From Triplophysa rosa (Eukaryota > Chordata > Actinopteri > Cypriniformes > Nemacheilidae), in assembly GCF_024868665.1 (NCBI RefSeq), contig NC_079893.1, positions 13,556,613 through 13,620,612 on the forward strand: a stretch of DNA of 64,000 nt, given 5' to 3'. The notes beneath the pieces were generated by a model that was not told the origin of the DNA, searched no databases, and saw only the letters and a list, made by a program, of their open reading frames with translations. Shown here piece by piece: positions 1-12,300 of this stretch; positions within the stretch are counted from its first letter, which is position 1, and every line of letters begins with the position of its first letter. The translations under genes and the position numbers were made by a program.

Positions 1-1484
1 TTAGATTGCAGAAAGTAGGCCTAAGTGTGAAAACAATTATAGGCATTACTTCCTCACACACATTTATTTTGACCTCATATCCGTTAAAAATCCACATTGT
101 CGCGAAGATTAAATCTGCAGAGTTATTTGCGCTTGTATTGAGTGATTGTTTAATGCACCTTCTAAAATCCAACTCAAATCTTAAATAAAAATTCAATCTA
201 AATATTTAATCAGCGCTGTCTCACCAACACACTATGAGTGCATGAGGAGGAGATGATCTGACTGAATAGGGACAGCATCAAATACGATAACTGCAGAACA
301 CATTGTAAATAAATACTAAATATATTTTCCTTAAATACTGTGCATAATCATCAAATGTCAAAGTCTGGAAATACAGCCATTAGATTCTCGCACAATCGTT
401 TCTCTTTATGTTCTCGTTATCAGTCCTAACTATGTTCATAACAAAAACGGAATGAAGAAACATTGGTCTTTTACAATTATATCTTCGAATTTGATCTCAG
501 GTGAAGGACACCACTAATTAATGAGGTGATTTTAAGGAGGTGTTAATGATCAGTCTAAATGCTGTAAACATTTAAATGCTGCAGAGACCTTCTTTGGCTT
601 TAATATAATAATAATTATTATCAATAATTATAACAATGATTAATTTGGAAATCTCATTGAATCTCATGTGTGGCCATTTGTGATTTCGTTACGGAGATAA
701 AGGATGGGATCGGGTGTTTTTGGCAGTTTTACATCATTTTTTGTTATTTTTCTATGGCATCTGATAGCGGTTGGACCCGGAAACGGTATACGTCCATTAT
801 GGTGCGTGACGTCAGGCTTAACAAGCGGATTGGATGCCAGGCTTTTTAACATACGAATCAGCATTCATGAGGTGCTTTGCATTGACTATTTATGGCTAAA
901 AATGGGCGGGTACAGGGCGGGATATATGAGGCTGATTCACGTACCACACTTGCAGGTGATCTGTGATTTATAAAGCGAATATTGCTTAGGTGTGCGTACG
1001 CACGGTTTTATAAATCTGAATATTTTTTTGGCGTACGCTATTTTTGGTTTTCGGGCGCACGTACACTTTTAGTAAGCCTCCTATACGCACAGTTTTATAA
1101 ATGAGACCCCAGATGTGAAAAACATCACAGATGCTGTTTTTAGGTCTATTTATATTGACCACTAAAAAAAAAAACATTGAGGGTGTAATGAATAGTTATT
1201 TCTTGTGTAAAGTAGTATTTACACTAGTCAAAACCATGTTTTTTAACTCCATATAACAGACTTTGGTCACACTTTATATTAGGTGGCCTTAAATCCCATG
1301 TGCTTAATTTATATTTAATGATAGTGTTAAAGGGATACTTTAGCCAAGAAACAAAATTTCCCCAATTTTACTCACCCTCAAAGCATATCCTATCTGAATT
1401 TGACTTTCTTCTTGAAGAATAATGCAATCAGACTTATAATAACACGTATCCTTTTTCTTCTAAGCGGTAAAAGTGCATTCATCG
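1..1484. other. AT-rich flank downstream of dachsous, no gene recognised
   Basis: Only short open frames without family resemblance. Around 960-1115 there is a degenerate DNA-transposon-like stretch with repeated TTTATAAAT and GCGTACGC motifs ending at TTTATAAATGAGACCCCAG. A similar TTTCATAAATGAGGCCCAA occurs at 10681-10700. At 1328-1385 is a fragment of the TTAA MITE family seen elsewhere in the window. Confidence 0.4.
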
Positions 1485-1640
1485 ATCCTGTGGCTCAGTG
1501 GCAAGAGCATGGCGCTAGCAACGCCAAGGCCAAGGGTTCGATCCCAGAGGATTGCAAATAGTCAGAATCAAAATGTATAGGACAATGCAATGTAAGTCGC
1601 TTTGGATAAAAGTGTCTGCCAAATGCATAAATGTAAATAT
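1485..1640 (+). repeat. tRNA-derived SINE copy 1
   Basis: The head has Pol III A-box (TGGCTCAGTGGCAAGAGC) and B-box (GGTTCGATCCC) motifs in a tRNA-like layout, with AGC in the anticodon position. The tail is GCTTTGGATAAAAGTGTCTG, the common teleost SINE/L2-type tail, ending near AAATGCATAAATGTAAAT. The tail and imperfect stems argue against a functional tRNA gene. Confidence 0.85.
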
Positions 1641-2663
1641 TGACAAGACGGAAAGAGATGAATGTGGGACCTGCAGTCATGGGTTTTTACTAAGTTTGGA
1701 TTTTAGGGGTTGTAAATCTGGCTAAGCCATAGCTGCTACCTCACTAGTGGTTTTGAAATCCCTTGTCATGGCCCTGGAACCTTACATGGGCAAACATTAG
1801 TTTAATAACTTAATAATTGAGTGTTATTCTGTGTCTGTGTTCCAAGTTCCAACAAGTCTTTAGTTCCATTTCTTACAAATAATTATTCATTTGGTTTAGT
1901 TTTTAAAAAACTGTCATGTAAAATGTAGAATAAAGTGTGAAAGACATTTAAGCAATATATTGTGCCAGTAACAAATAATTTGTTGCGCGGACAAAATGGG
2001 GAGCAAGTTTCCCCCTTGCTATCTTGCTCTAAAAGAGCATTTACAAATGTTGTATGCACATTTCTAATGCAGTATACACATTTGAAAGAAACACAATTTC
2101 ATTCAAGTTACCAAGTTAAGCAACACAGTACAAACTTTCAATTATTAGTAATTTGTCTGTAATGTAAATTAGTAAAATATTAGTAGATATATTTAATGGA
2201 ATTTCTTAAAACTCACAGATAGATTTCTTGTTTATTTATTTAAGGTAATAAGAGAAATTCTAATAGTGTGGTTGTTTTCTCAACAACAAGCCTGCAATTT
2301 TGGCTGGGCACACACTCCTTTATTAAAGTTACGGCATTTAAAAACATGTCATACATTAGGAATTAATAATAAAAAATTATGCCAGTTTAGGTCCATGTTC
2401 TATGTGTAATAAAAATACTGGTTCAAGATTTGACTGGTGATTTCACTCATATTTGCAGCGCCAAAACAGTTTAACAGCAAGTTGAGAGCACCAAGCTCTC
2501 TGTTTCTGCTTTTTATTTAGTTTGACATATTGACTTAAACTACAATTACTAAAATTATAAACAAAAATGATTTCTTTTTTAACACGGTTTGATAAAATAA
2601 ATTCTAAAATTCTTAATTGTAGGAATATCATATCACACATGAACTCCATGTACATATAGCTTT

Positions 2664-2804
2664 CCTGTAGCTCAGTGGTAAGAGCATTGCGTTAACAACG
2701 CAAGGTTGTGGGTTTGATCCCAGGGGATTGCACATACCAATGTATAGGATAATGCAATGTAAATTGCTTTGGATAAAAGCATCTGCCAAATATGTAAATC
2801 TGAA
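2664..2804 (+). repeat. tRNA-derived SINE copy 2
   Basis: Same family as the copy at 1485: TGTAGCTCAGTGGTAAGAGC, B-box GGTTTGATCCC and tail GCTTTGGATAAAAGCATCTG. The anticodon-position triplet is AAC. It ends four bases before a Tc1-type element. Confidence 0.85.
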
Positions 2805-2808
2805 TATA

Positions 2809-3533
2809 CACTGAACAAAATTATAAACGCAACACTTTTGTTTTTGCCCCCATTTTTCATGAGCTTAACTCAAAGATCTAAAACTTTTTCTATGTACACA
2901 AAAAAGAGGCCTATTTCTCAAGTATTGTTCACAAATCTGTCTAAATCTGTGTTGGTGAGCACTTCTCCTTTGCCAAGATGGAGCCAGAAAAATGATATTT
3001 TATTTTAGAGAATATGACACGTTTATGTAGATTAAAACTGCCCATCAGTTAAATTAACCAATCTTACAAATTTAAAACACAATAATACACCAATAATGTT
3101 AATGAACAACATATATAATATTAAACCCTGAAATGGACCGTTTTTGTGAATTACATACTTTTATTTAACTAAAGTTTTGAATGATTATTGAAAAATGTCA
3201 AGCCGTTACAGGCACGCAATGAATCTCGGGATAGCCAAAGCTGTGAAGGATACATTCGTTCTATCCTTAAAAACCCACGGAAATAAGGTCGCATTTTGGG
3301 GCTGCATTTGAAGCAACCTTTGAATCAGGACAGCCTTACCAGCCTTCAGTCGCGCTGCTGTGATGCAATCGGTCTTAAAAATGCAGCCTTCAAAGAACGC
3401 AGCCCCCCAATTGGGACACAGCCCTTGATATGCCACACCTGTGAGGTGGATGGATTATCTCGGCAAAGGAGAAGTGCTCACTAACACAGATTTGTGAACA
3501 ATATTAGTGTTGCGTTTATGATTTTGTTCAGTG
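2809..3533. mobile_element. Non-autonomous Tc1/mariner element
   Basis: Inverted ends CACTGAACAAAATTATAAAC and its complement (GTTTATGATTTTGTTCAGTG), bounded by TA on both sides. Further matching inverted sequence lies inside (GTGAGCACTTCTCCTTTGCC against GGCAAAGGAGAAGTGCTCAC). The centre (about 3010-3450) is unrelated and codes for no recognisable transposase, so it may be a replaced or inserted segment. It lies 214 bases beyond the dachsous stop and may be in the 3' UTR. Confidence 0.88.
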
Positions 3534-3746
3534 TATATTAAGTGAACCAATGCAGAAATTTTGTAGAAATCATGTGGCAAAATAAAATGTGAGTTTTCAA
3601 CAAACCAAATACATTAACATAATACAAGTGTGAACTGTATTTTCCTAGTGCTTTGGTTAATAGCATTATTTCATTAAATATCTGTCCTTACAAACTAAAA
3701 CATTCTGTTAATCAAAGCAGTGCATATTTTGTACACTTGTACAAAA

Positions 3747-6326
3747 CTACACTTGTATCTCTACATTTTCTAAAACATCTCTTGGCAGTGTTGATATTTT
3801 TATGTAGTGTCCCAACCCTGTTTCTGACACCACTGGAGAGGTACTGGGTGTCCTAACAGTAAGCAGTGACAGAGAGGGCGAGAAACTGGGAGTCATTTCT
3901 AAAGGGGTCAATTCTGTTCTTCTACTGTGTAATAGGGTAGGTCCTTCATGTGGCATCCTGGGGTGTACAGGACGTATTCCTGGATGGGCAACTGTTGTGA
4001 TGAGAGGCGGTGGGTGCAGGAGGCTGCGAGACTCTTGTTCCACGTCACTATCCCTAATATCTTCATCTGGAAGCATGCCAATGTCTGTAAAAACAGCAGC
4101 CAAAGATTGGAAGCGTGGCTGCCAGCTAAAAAAGTAGTCCCCATCATAGCTGCCATGTAGTTGATCCTCAGAGTTAATCAGATTAGTAAGTGAGCCCTCA
4201 ACTGAACCCTGGTCACCAGGCATGGACATGCATCTTTTCATGACCTCCTCCATGTCCCTCATGTTGACCACCTGAGGGAGCATTCCCTCACCTCCACCTT
4301 CTTCCTTGAAATTGTGGAGACTCTCGGAACTAGACATGTCCACTATTTGGACTATTCCTATATTGGCACAAGAAGGCAGATCTTTATTTGAAGAGCGATA
4401 AAAGCGTTGGCCTGAGCCATTGTGGATCCCTAAGTCTGAGACTCTTAATGGCTGTTGAGTTGTGACTGATCCAAGAGGTTTGAAGCAAGGAAATTTGTTG
4501 ATGATCTTGATTTCTTGATCCTCAGTAGTCTCATCCTCTGCAGATCCTCTTCCACTTGAGTCAGAGTTCCTCAATGGGTTCGCATGATCAGTTTTTGCCC
4601 ACATGTCTAATGGTGCTTGTAAATCTTGGAGGTTAATACCGTTTATGTTGCAGTGAAGACTGCCACCTATCCTACCAAAAGTGTCAGTCTCGTGGCTGAG
4701 GTTAGCAGTAACGTAAGCTGTCTTCTTGACCGACCTCTCTTTGGACTTGTACCTAATGACAAGTGCAATGAAGCCTAACAAAAGTAAGAAGAACACTATT
4801 AATGACACAATGACACTGGTGGTCTGGACACGGAGAGCAGCGCTTGATAGAGCCTTTGCAGAATTGGATACATTCACAACTATGTAGCAAGTTGACGACC
4901 TGGAGTCCAGTTTGGGGCTGCTTGCCAAAACCATTAAGTTCTCTGTTGTGTCTTTAGAGATGGAACTTTGTCTCTGATACACTGGGTTTGAAATAAATAA
5001 ACTGCCAGTTGTTTTATTGATGTTGAAAAATGGGGATGGGTTGACCAAAGAGTATTCCACCAAGCCATCCAGACCCCCATCGCGATCCATGGCCATCAAG
5101 TAACCTATGCTTTGGGCAACCTTGGCATTAACTGGCAAAGAGAAATGGTACACATTCTGAGTAAATATAGGGCTGAACTCATCAATGCCTTCAATATTAA
5201 CCAGTACTCTCAAGGTTGCCACCTGATCTCCTTTGTCACGCACTTCTACAACAAAGCAAAATTCACTCCCTCTTTCATAGTCAAACGTCTGTTTTGTATA
5301 GATGTCTCCAGTAAGTGCATTAATAGCAAATGCTTCATTTTGATCCGGGTCTGTACTATCATAGTCCGTGAAACGGGGTTATGATGGAATAGGTCAGTAA
5401 TCCAAAGTTTCCTGCATCTTCATCGACAGCATGTACTGTGCACACGGGGGTAAAAGCCGGCAGGTTTTCAGCCACCGAGCAGTTGATAGTAGGGAACACG
5501 AAGAATGGGGAATTGTCATTTACATCCAGTACTAATATGTATACACAAGCAAAAGACACCTTTATTTCACTTGGTGCCCCGCCATCTGAGGCTTGGATTA
5601 TTAGGGTCAATTTAGTGTCCTCTTCATAGTCAAGTGTCCCAAAAACATCAAGGACACCTGTTGTAGAATCTAGTCTGATCAGGCCCTTGCTGTTACCTGA
5701 GATGATGTCATATTTTACCGTGCCATTGTGCCCTAGATCAGGATCATGAGCAGAGACGTGGATAAGAACAGTACCAAGGGGGCTGTTCTCACTGACCTGC
5801 GCATAGTACTCTGTACTGTTAAAAACAGGTGCATGGTCATTAATATCAAGCACGTTGACTGTCACAACAGTTGAGCTGTTAAGCGGAGGCGTTCCCTTGT
5901 CTCGTACCATCAAAGTTATGGAGTAAGTGTCAGCGATCTCTCGATCCAGACTATCACAAAGCACCACCTGGCCAATATATTGTCTATGGGCTTCTATGGT
6001 CTGAATGCTAACAGCATCTAGGCAAAAGCACCTTTCGTCATTTCCACCCGCAATTGCATACTCCAAATAAGTGTTTTCATTTGAATAGTCCTTGTCTTTT
6101 GCTGACAGAATGAGGAGAGTGCTTCCAACAGACACATCCTCAGGAACATTAATGTGGTACGAGTTCTGCGTAAAGTAAGGGGCGTGATCATTAGAGTCCG
6201 TCACCTCGACATCCACAGAAGTGACAGTAAATAGGCTTGGGTCACCACTGTCCCGTGCTTCCACCAAAAACCGCAGCATGTTTCCATTTGCAATATACTT
6301 CAGAGGCTTGTTTGTATACACTGAAC
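3747..6326 (-). CDS. dachsous last exon: EC23-EC27, transmembrane helix, cytoplasmic tail; frame break
   Basis: Starts GSVYTNKPLKYIANGN. Linkers are DSNDHAPYF, DINDHAPVF and DVNDNSPFF, then a variant one (IEGIDEFSPIF). Near 5360-5380 the frame ends in TYSIITPFHGL and a stop, while the +1 frame carries straight on (DYDSTDPDQNEAF) to the stop at 3747. The exon is therefore one base too long, close to a CCCC run. The membrane helix is VIVSLIVFFLLLLGFIALVI (about 4755-4835), followed by basic YKSKERSVKK. The tail carries the dachsous blocks given in the whole-gene entry and ends VENVEIQV. Confidence 0.93.
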
Positions 6327-9300
6327 CTGCAGACAGTAGAAAATTCATTTGAATCTCTAACTGATTAATAGGTAGACAGCTAATGGCACATTGCATCAAT
6401 ACAGTACACCGTGATGTCCTATGTCTTCTTTTAAAGCATTACATCCCACCATTACATCCCACATCCCACGTTTTTGTTGATACTGTAGATAATTATTGAA
6501 TATGTTTGTGAAACAACGGTCTAAAGTAGAAGTTTTTAAAGGGACAGTTTACTCAATTCTAACATTTACTCACCCTCGTGTTGTGTCATTCGTTTTGCAG
6601 AACAAAAAATAAGATATTTTGAAGAATGTTGGTCTCGAAACTACATGAGGCACCATTAACTTTCATTGTATGCACACAAAACCACAGAGACATTTCTCAA
6701 AATATCTTCCTTCGTGTTCCACAGAAGAAAAAGTAAAGCTTTTGACTAACATAGGGGTGAATAAATTAGTTTCGTATCTGCAGTATTTCTTGATCATAAG
6801 TCAAATAGTTAAATCAACACTGTTTAAAATCTTGTTTTCTTTAAAAAATCAAGATGGAAGTTGTGTTAGTTGCTTTAGTGAGTTACAGTGATTTGTAAGC
6901 ATACAAATTGTGTGCATTACCATTTTCTGCATCAATGTAAAAGCCTTTCATTGGGGAGAAAAGAAGCCTATAAGAAACTTTTCCATTTTGGTCAGAATCT
7001 CTATCAGTTGCTGATACAGTCACAACATACGAGTGTGCAGGTGTCCACTCTGGCAACACAACCTGGATGGTAATAAATAGTAAGACAGCAAATAATTTAC
7101 ATTTAGCAGACGCTTTTATCCAAAGCGACTTACAACAGTAATAATAAAAAAAATAATTTAAGAATTGTTTGTATGTAATGTAAAAATGAAACCTGTTTTT
7201 TTTTGTGAATAATGATAGTATTATACAATTCTATGCACACACACATTTGGTACCTGATACGACTCCTGAGAAAAGACTGGGGGGTTATCATTGACATCCA
7301 GCACGTGTATGGCGAGTTCAGCCACTGTTGGATGGACAGAGTCTGATGCTTCCACTCTTAGTATATAGGCCGTTTGATTCTCATAGTCCAGTCTTTTAGT
7401 CGTGGTAATCACTCCTGTGTACTGGTCAATTGCAAAGCTTGCCTCATCCATCTCTATAAATCTGTACGTTGCTACAGGACTAAGGTCAACATCATTTGCA
7501 AACACTTGAGTGACAATAAAACCAACAGGAAGATCTAAGGAGACAGCAAATAAGAAATACTCTCAGTATGTTGTTCATTAAACATTTTACATATTATTAT
7601 AAACCTTACAATCATTCAACAGTTTGGATAATGGAAAATAGAAAGCCTAAAGTGTCAATACAGAAAGAGTGGGGGAGGCTTTAAGGCTGTGTGCCCACCA
7701 AAGCATTTTTTAGCTTTAGACCAGCATACTTTTTCAGTTGTTAACAATGGGAATGTCACATTTTTAAAAACATCAGTAGCTGGTGAAGAAAAACAATTAA
7801 AAACAACGCAGACGTTAATATATCGATCTCTGAGTATACATATATGTACCAGATAAAATCCTGAAGCTACAAAAATATTTGTCATGACAACTCTAGGAGC
7901 GTTTAGCATGGTAGTGTACATGACATATAAATGTATTTGGTTTAGGCGGAATAGATCTGCTACGCTGCTGCTTCTGCGGCGGAGCAAGTACAGAGACTTG
8001 CTACTGCTAATACATCCACAACATGCTGCTGTGTGCATGTAAGGAATGCTGCTGCTTCTGCACATATAACAAATACGAATAACCCCCATGTAGCATACAT
8101 GATCACCTTGTATCAGATCTATACATGTGGAGCTGGGGAAGGAGGATGGTTTCTGAAGTGCGCTGCATTGCTACGACAATCACTAGCCAGTGTTGCCAGA
8201 TTGGATGGACAATTTCCAGCCCAAAGGCTCAATCAAACCCGCCCACTCCAACAAAAACCAGCTCAAATTTTAACTGCCAAAATAATGTGATAGAAATGTA
8301 TTGCAATCAACGATGATAATGACCATTTTATCTCCTTAAATGAACTATGATAAGATGAAAAAATATAATTAAACCAGGAAAACAGGTCAAACGGATCAAA
8401 CATAGCATTAAAGAGAGTTAGAAAATATGACTAATATGTCCAGAAACCACTTCCAAGTGACAATCAAGAAATTAACCAATGACTTTAACCCTCAAAAAAC
8501 ACATTTTGTGCAAAAAGTGCACACTATAATTAATCGGAGCAGCAGCAACAATAATGCGCTTACCTTTGAGAGTTGCCTTAACATCTGACAGAACTACAGT
8601 ACGTCTTTCGTGAAGTATATATGGCAGAACATATAATGCAAAATTTAGCAAGTCCAGCAGCTGTCAGGACGAGTATGATGAACAGAAGTAACGTTAGTAG
8701 AACCCTATATTCAGTTAGATTTTTATTAAATCATTCAACTGCTGTGAATTCAGTTATAGTTATATTTACAAAGTCTTCGAGTCGTCTGTCACCACATGTG
8801 TAATCCACGTTGTGAGATTTGAGTTACAATCCCCTACCGCGCAAAATATATTTGGGCCACTTTGGCATTGCGATCGCTTCAATATACAAAATCTGGTCCT
8901 TTATCGCGCCCAAAACCCCGTCACTCATGAGCCATCACATGATCTCAACTGTAGATTGATTAGGCTTGTTCGACTTGATGCGGAGCTGCGCAGATCGATC
9001 GAAATCTGACTTGAAGCAGTGCATGCCAGTTATAAATTTGTCCGACTTGAACTGGCGCCTATGCCACGTGACCTTCACGTGTGACACCAAAGTCCCGCGA
9101 GAGCATTTCGAGAACAGCCGGCTTCCTCAGCCGGCGCAGCATCTCAGGAATGGCTGCACCAGGCTGTGATGACGACATAGCTTTTCATGATTGACTAAAC
9201 AATGATCACGTGCGTTTCGGGTTTATTATAACATTTTCAGTTCAACTAATACTTATTAATGCATGTTTTTAAAACAGCTAAAACTCTGTTCGTACAAATA

Positions 9301-12300
9301 TAATAAACATGTTACTTTGTGTTGTTTAATAAAATAAAAATGAAATGAATACAAATTATTAATTTAATAATATATGCTTATGTTTACCATGATTTTTAGG
9401 CGCACAGTGTTAAGCAGCACATAACATTTGTAATATGAAGAGTTTCTGGTTGCTACTTTTTAATTTAAACATTTGTTTATTGGACAATTCCACTATTCTA
9501 ATCCACTTCAATCGCACTTTGAAAAGGAAACACGGTGCAAACGTCACTACGGCAAGCAGCAGGTGTCCGACTTTTTTTCCAGGTGTCCGACTTGACTGCT
9601 CCTTTTTCAACTCCTCCCTCTACTGCAAGCGGCTAATCTTGCCGATCGGTCTGCAAAGCGGCGCATGAGCTTGAACAAGCCTACTGACAGGTGAGGTCTC
9701 CCTATCCCAGACCTGATTGGTTAAACTGAACCAATAAGGGCTGTGTTAAGGAATCGTGCGTTTATGACTGCACTACACATTATTTTCGAACGTAGTAAAA
9801 CAACATGACTAAATAAAGGCAAAGAAAAAGCAAGCTGCTTGGGAGGGTTTTTAATTTTATAAGCAGCCCAAATTTTGTCCACCCGCCCAATGCATTTTTG
9901 CCCGGTCTAACCCGTTCAAAAGAATCCCAATTGGGCGGGAACACTGTAACTAGCCAAGATTTAAACGTTTAGCAGCAAGCTCATTGGCTGCTGATACAGA
10001 AGGAACCAATCAGCTGCGCCGTGTGGTAAAGTTATTATGTCAGATTGGGTTAGACTATAGGACTGCGCCATCTAGAGATTCATGCCAGAACTTTCTGTCA
10101 TTAATATTTATTGATTAAACAATCTACTTGCAAAATACTAGTACTACAGTAATTCGGCAGATATTTCATATTATTTCAAGCAAAGTATCTGAAGTATCAG
10201 GGCTGATAACGGAATTTTTTAGAATGTAAATGCATCACTCGCTGCCTTGGTAAACACAAGAGACTGAGCTATAACTAATCAATAAATAATCCGAGGTGAG
10301 AACAGTTTGTAATCGTGTCGTGTCGAACCAGGCTCACGTGGAAACATAACTGTAACCGTTTGGTTTTCACAAAAGAACCCGTTAACCTTGATATTTCAAA
10401 GATTTAAATGATCATATAATTAGGCTAGAAAAAATACTTTATTAATGTGATGAAAATAAGAAATCGCATCGGAATCTATTTTTACATTTGTTATACTAAA
10501 CGAAACAAAACCGCAATCTTTCTATTTGTCATTATTTCTTTTCAGTTATCAAAAGGGTAAAGCGTACAGAGACCTTCACCCTATCTCAAAACTTATACGA
10601 ATACGTATACGAACTGAGACCTGTCGTGAGATTTGATCGTAGCAACTGCTCACATCCATATTGATAAATGCCAAGTGCTCGTTTCATAAATGAGGCCCAA
10701 TGTGAGGAGCCACCACCTCATCACATTCAATGTCCTAGTACTGCAAAATGCCACCAGCATGGTTAAAAACCAGGATTCTTTTCACAGAGGACAGATACAA
10801 AGACATTGTGTTTAACCCTTGTGATTTGTAGACGGTGAAAGCCCCTGCTCTTAAGTCACTATTAAAATCACTACTTTTGTATTATCTAAATAAGTTGCTT
10901 ACTTTCTGCAATGGTCACTTGTTCCATGGATGGTATCGTAGGGCTATTATCATTGACATCTACAACCTGGACACGGACAGTGCAGGTGCCTGTAAGAGGG
11001 GGACGTCCCATGTCTATGGCGTGAAGAATTAACCTGTAATTAAAATAAAATTGCTTTTAAACACTGAACCATAAAACAGGCATACTACCTCGCTGTCTGT
11101 TTAAATATCAGAATTCCTTTATATTTTTACGCTGCCTTAGCATAAAAAGAAATTAATTTCTATAACTGCTCAATAAACGACTTCCTTCAACATATACTTA
11201 TAATTCTGTGGCAGGACAGAAAGCCAAGAGGGTATGTCATACTTGTATGAGGGAACAATCTCTCTGTCCAGTACTGTACTGGTGGCAAGAATCCCACGAA
11301 CAGAGTCGATGACGAATGCATTATTGTGGTTCCCATCCATAATGAAATAACTAATCTGTCCATTTGCACCACTGTCAGAATCTGTGGCTAACACCTACAA
11401 AATAAAATAAATAAAATGGTGATTGAGTTGTACTGTATTTTGGTTTTTACCGTTTTCAGTGTTTACTAAAAATGTTTTTCAATCTCAATCATGTAAATTT
11501 ATTCAAAATAAACATGTTTTTACACATTGTCATAGATTTTACTTCTTTACTACATTTTGTTTAACCAAAAAAGGGGAAAAAACAAATATCACCTTCATTC
11601 ATAAATGTGATTTAATGTAAAAAGACAAATACTGGCCATATACAGGTATGTCTATGTTGCTTGTAATTGAGGTGAAGTAAACATCTCTAACTATTTTTTA
11701 CATAAATGTTTATGGCTGTATTGTTTAAAAAAAGAATAATCCTGTGAGTTCACTAGAACTGCGAACATTGGCTGAGTGTTAAACAAACATGCAAAATGTG
11801 ATTTAATTTAATTATAGCCACATGACTACAAAACTCTGAATTAAAACATTTTGATACAAAGTTTCAGTTTTTAATTGTTAGTGTAAGATTATCATATTAA
11901 AGGGATACTTCACCCAAAATTGAAAATTCTGTCATCATTTACTCACCTTCGAGTTGTTCCAAATCTGTATACATTTCTTTGTTCTGACGAACACAGAGAA
12001 AGGTATTTTGGAAGAATGGTTATTACCAGACAGATTTTGCCCCCCATTGACTACCATAGTAGGAAAAAATACAATGGTTTTCATCAGAACAAAGACATTT
12101 ATACAGATTTGGAACAACTCGAAGGTGAGTAAATGATGACAGAATTTTCATTTTTGGGTGAAGTATCTCTTTAAAGCACAATTACCAAAATAAAAAGGCA
12201 TGGATAAACAAAAGCTTAAGATGTTTACCTGCATAACAAAAGTGTTGTGAATTTGTCCCTCCCAAACAGCTGATCTGTAGTAGCTTTGCTTGAACGCTGG

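Noticed and set aside
1485..2740. True tRNA genes (AGC and AAC anticodons)
   Set aside because: Both have mismatched stems and share a SINE tail; they are repeats.
3747..5243. A separate 498-residue protein starting at 5243
   Set aside because: The first codon is GTG inside an EC repeat; the frame runs on upstream to the frame break and belongs to the last dachsous exon.
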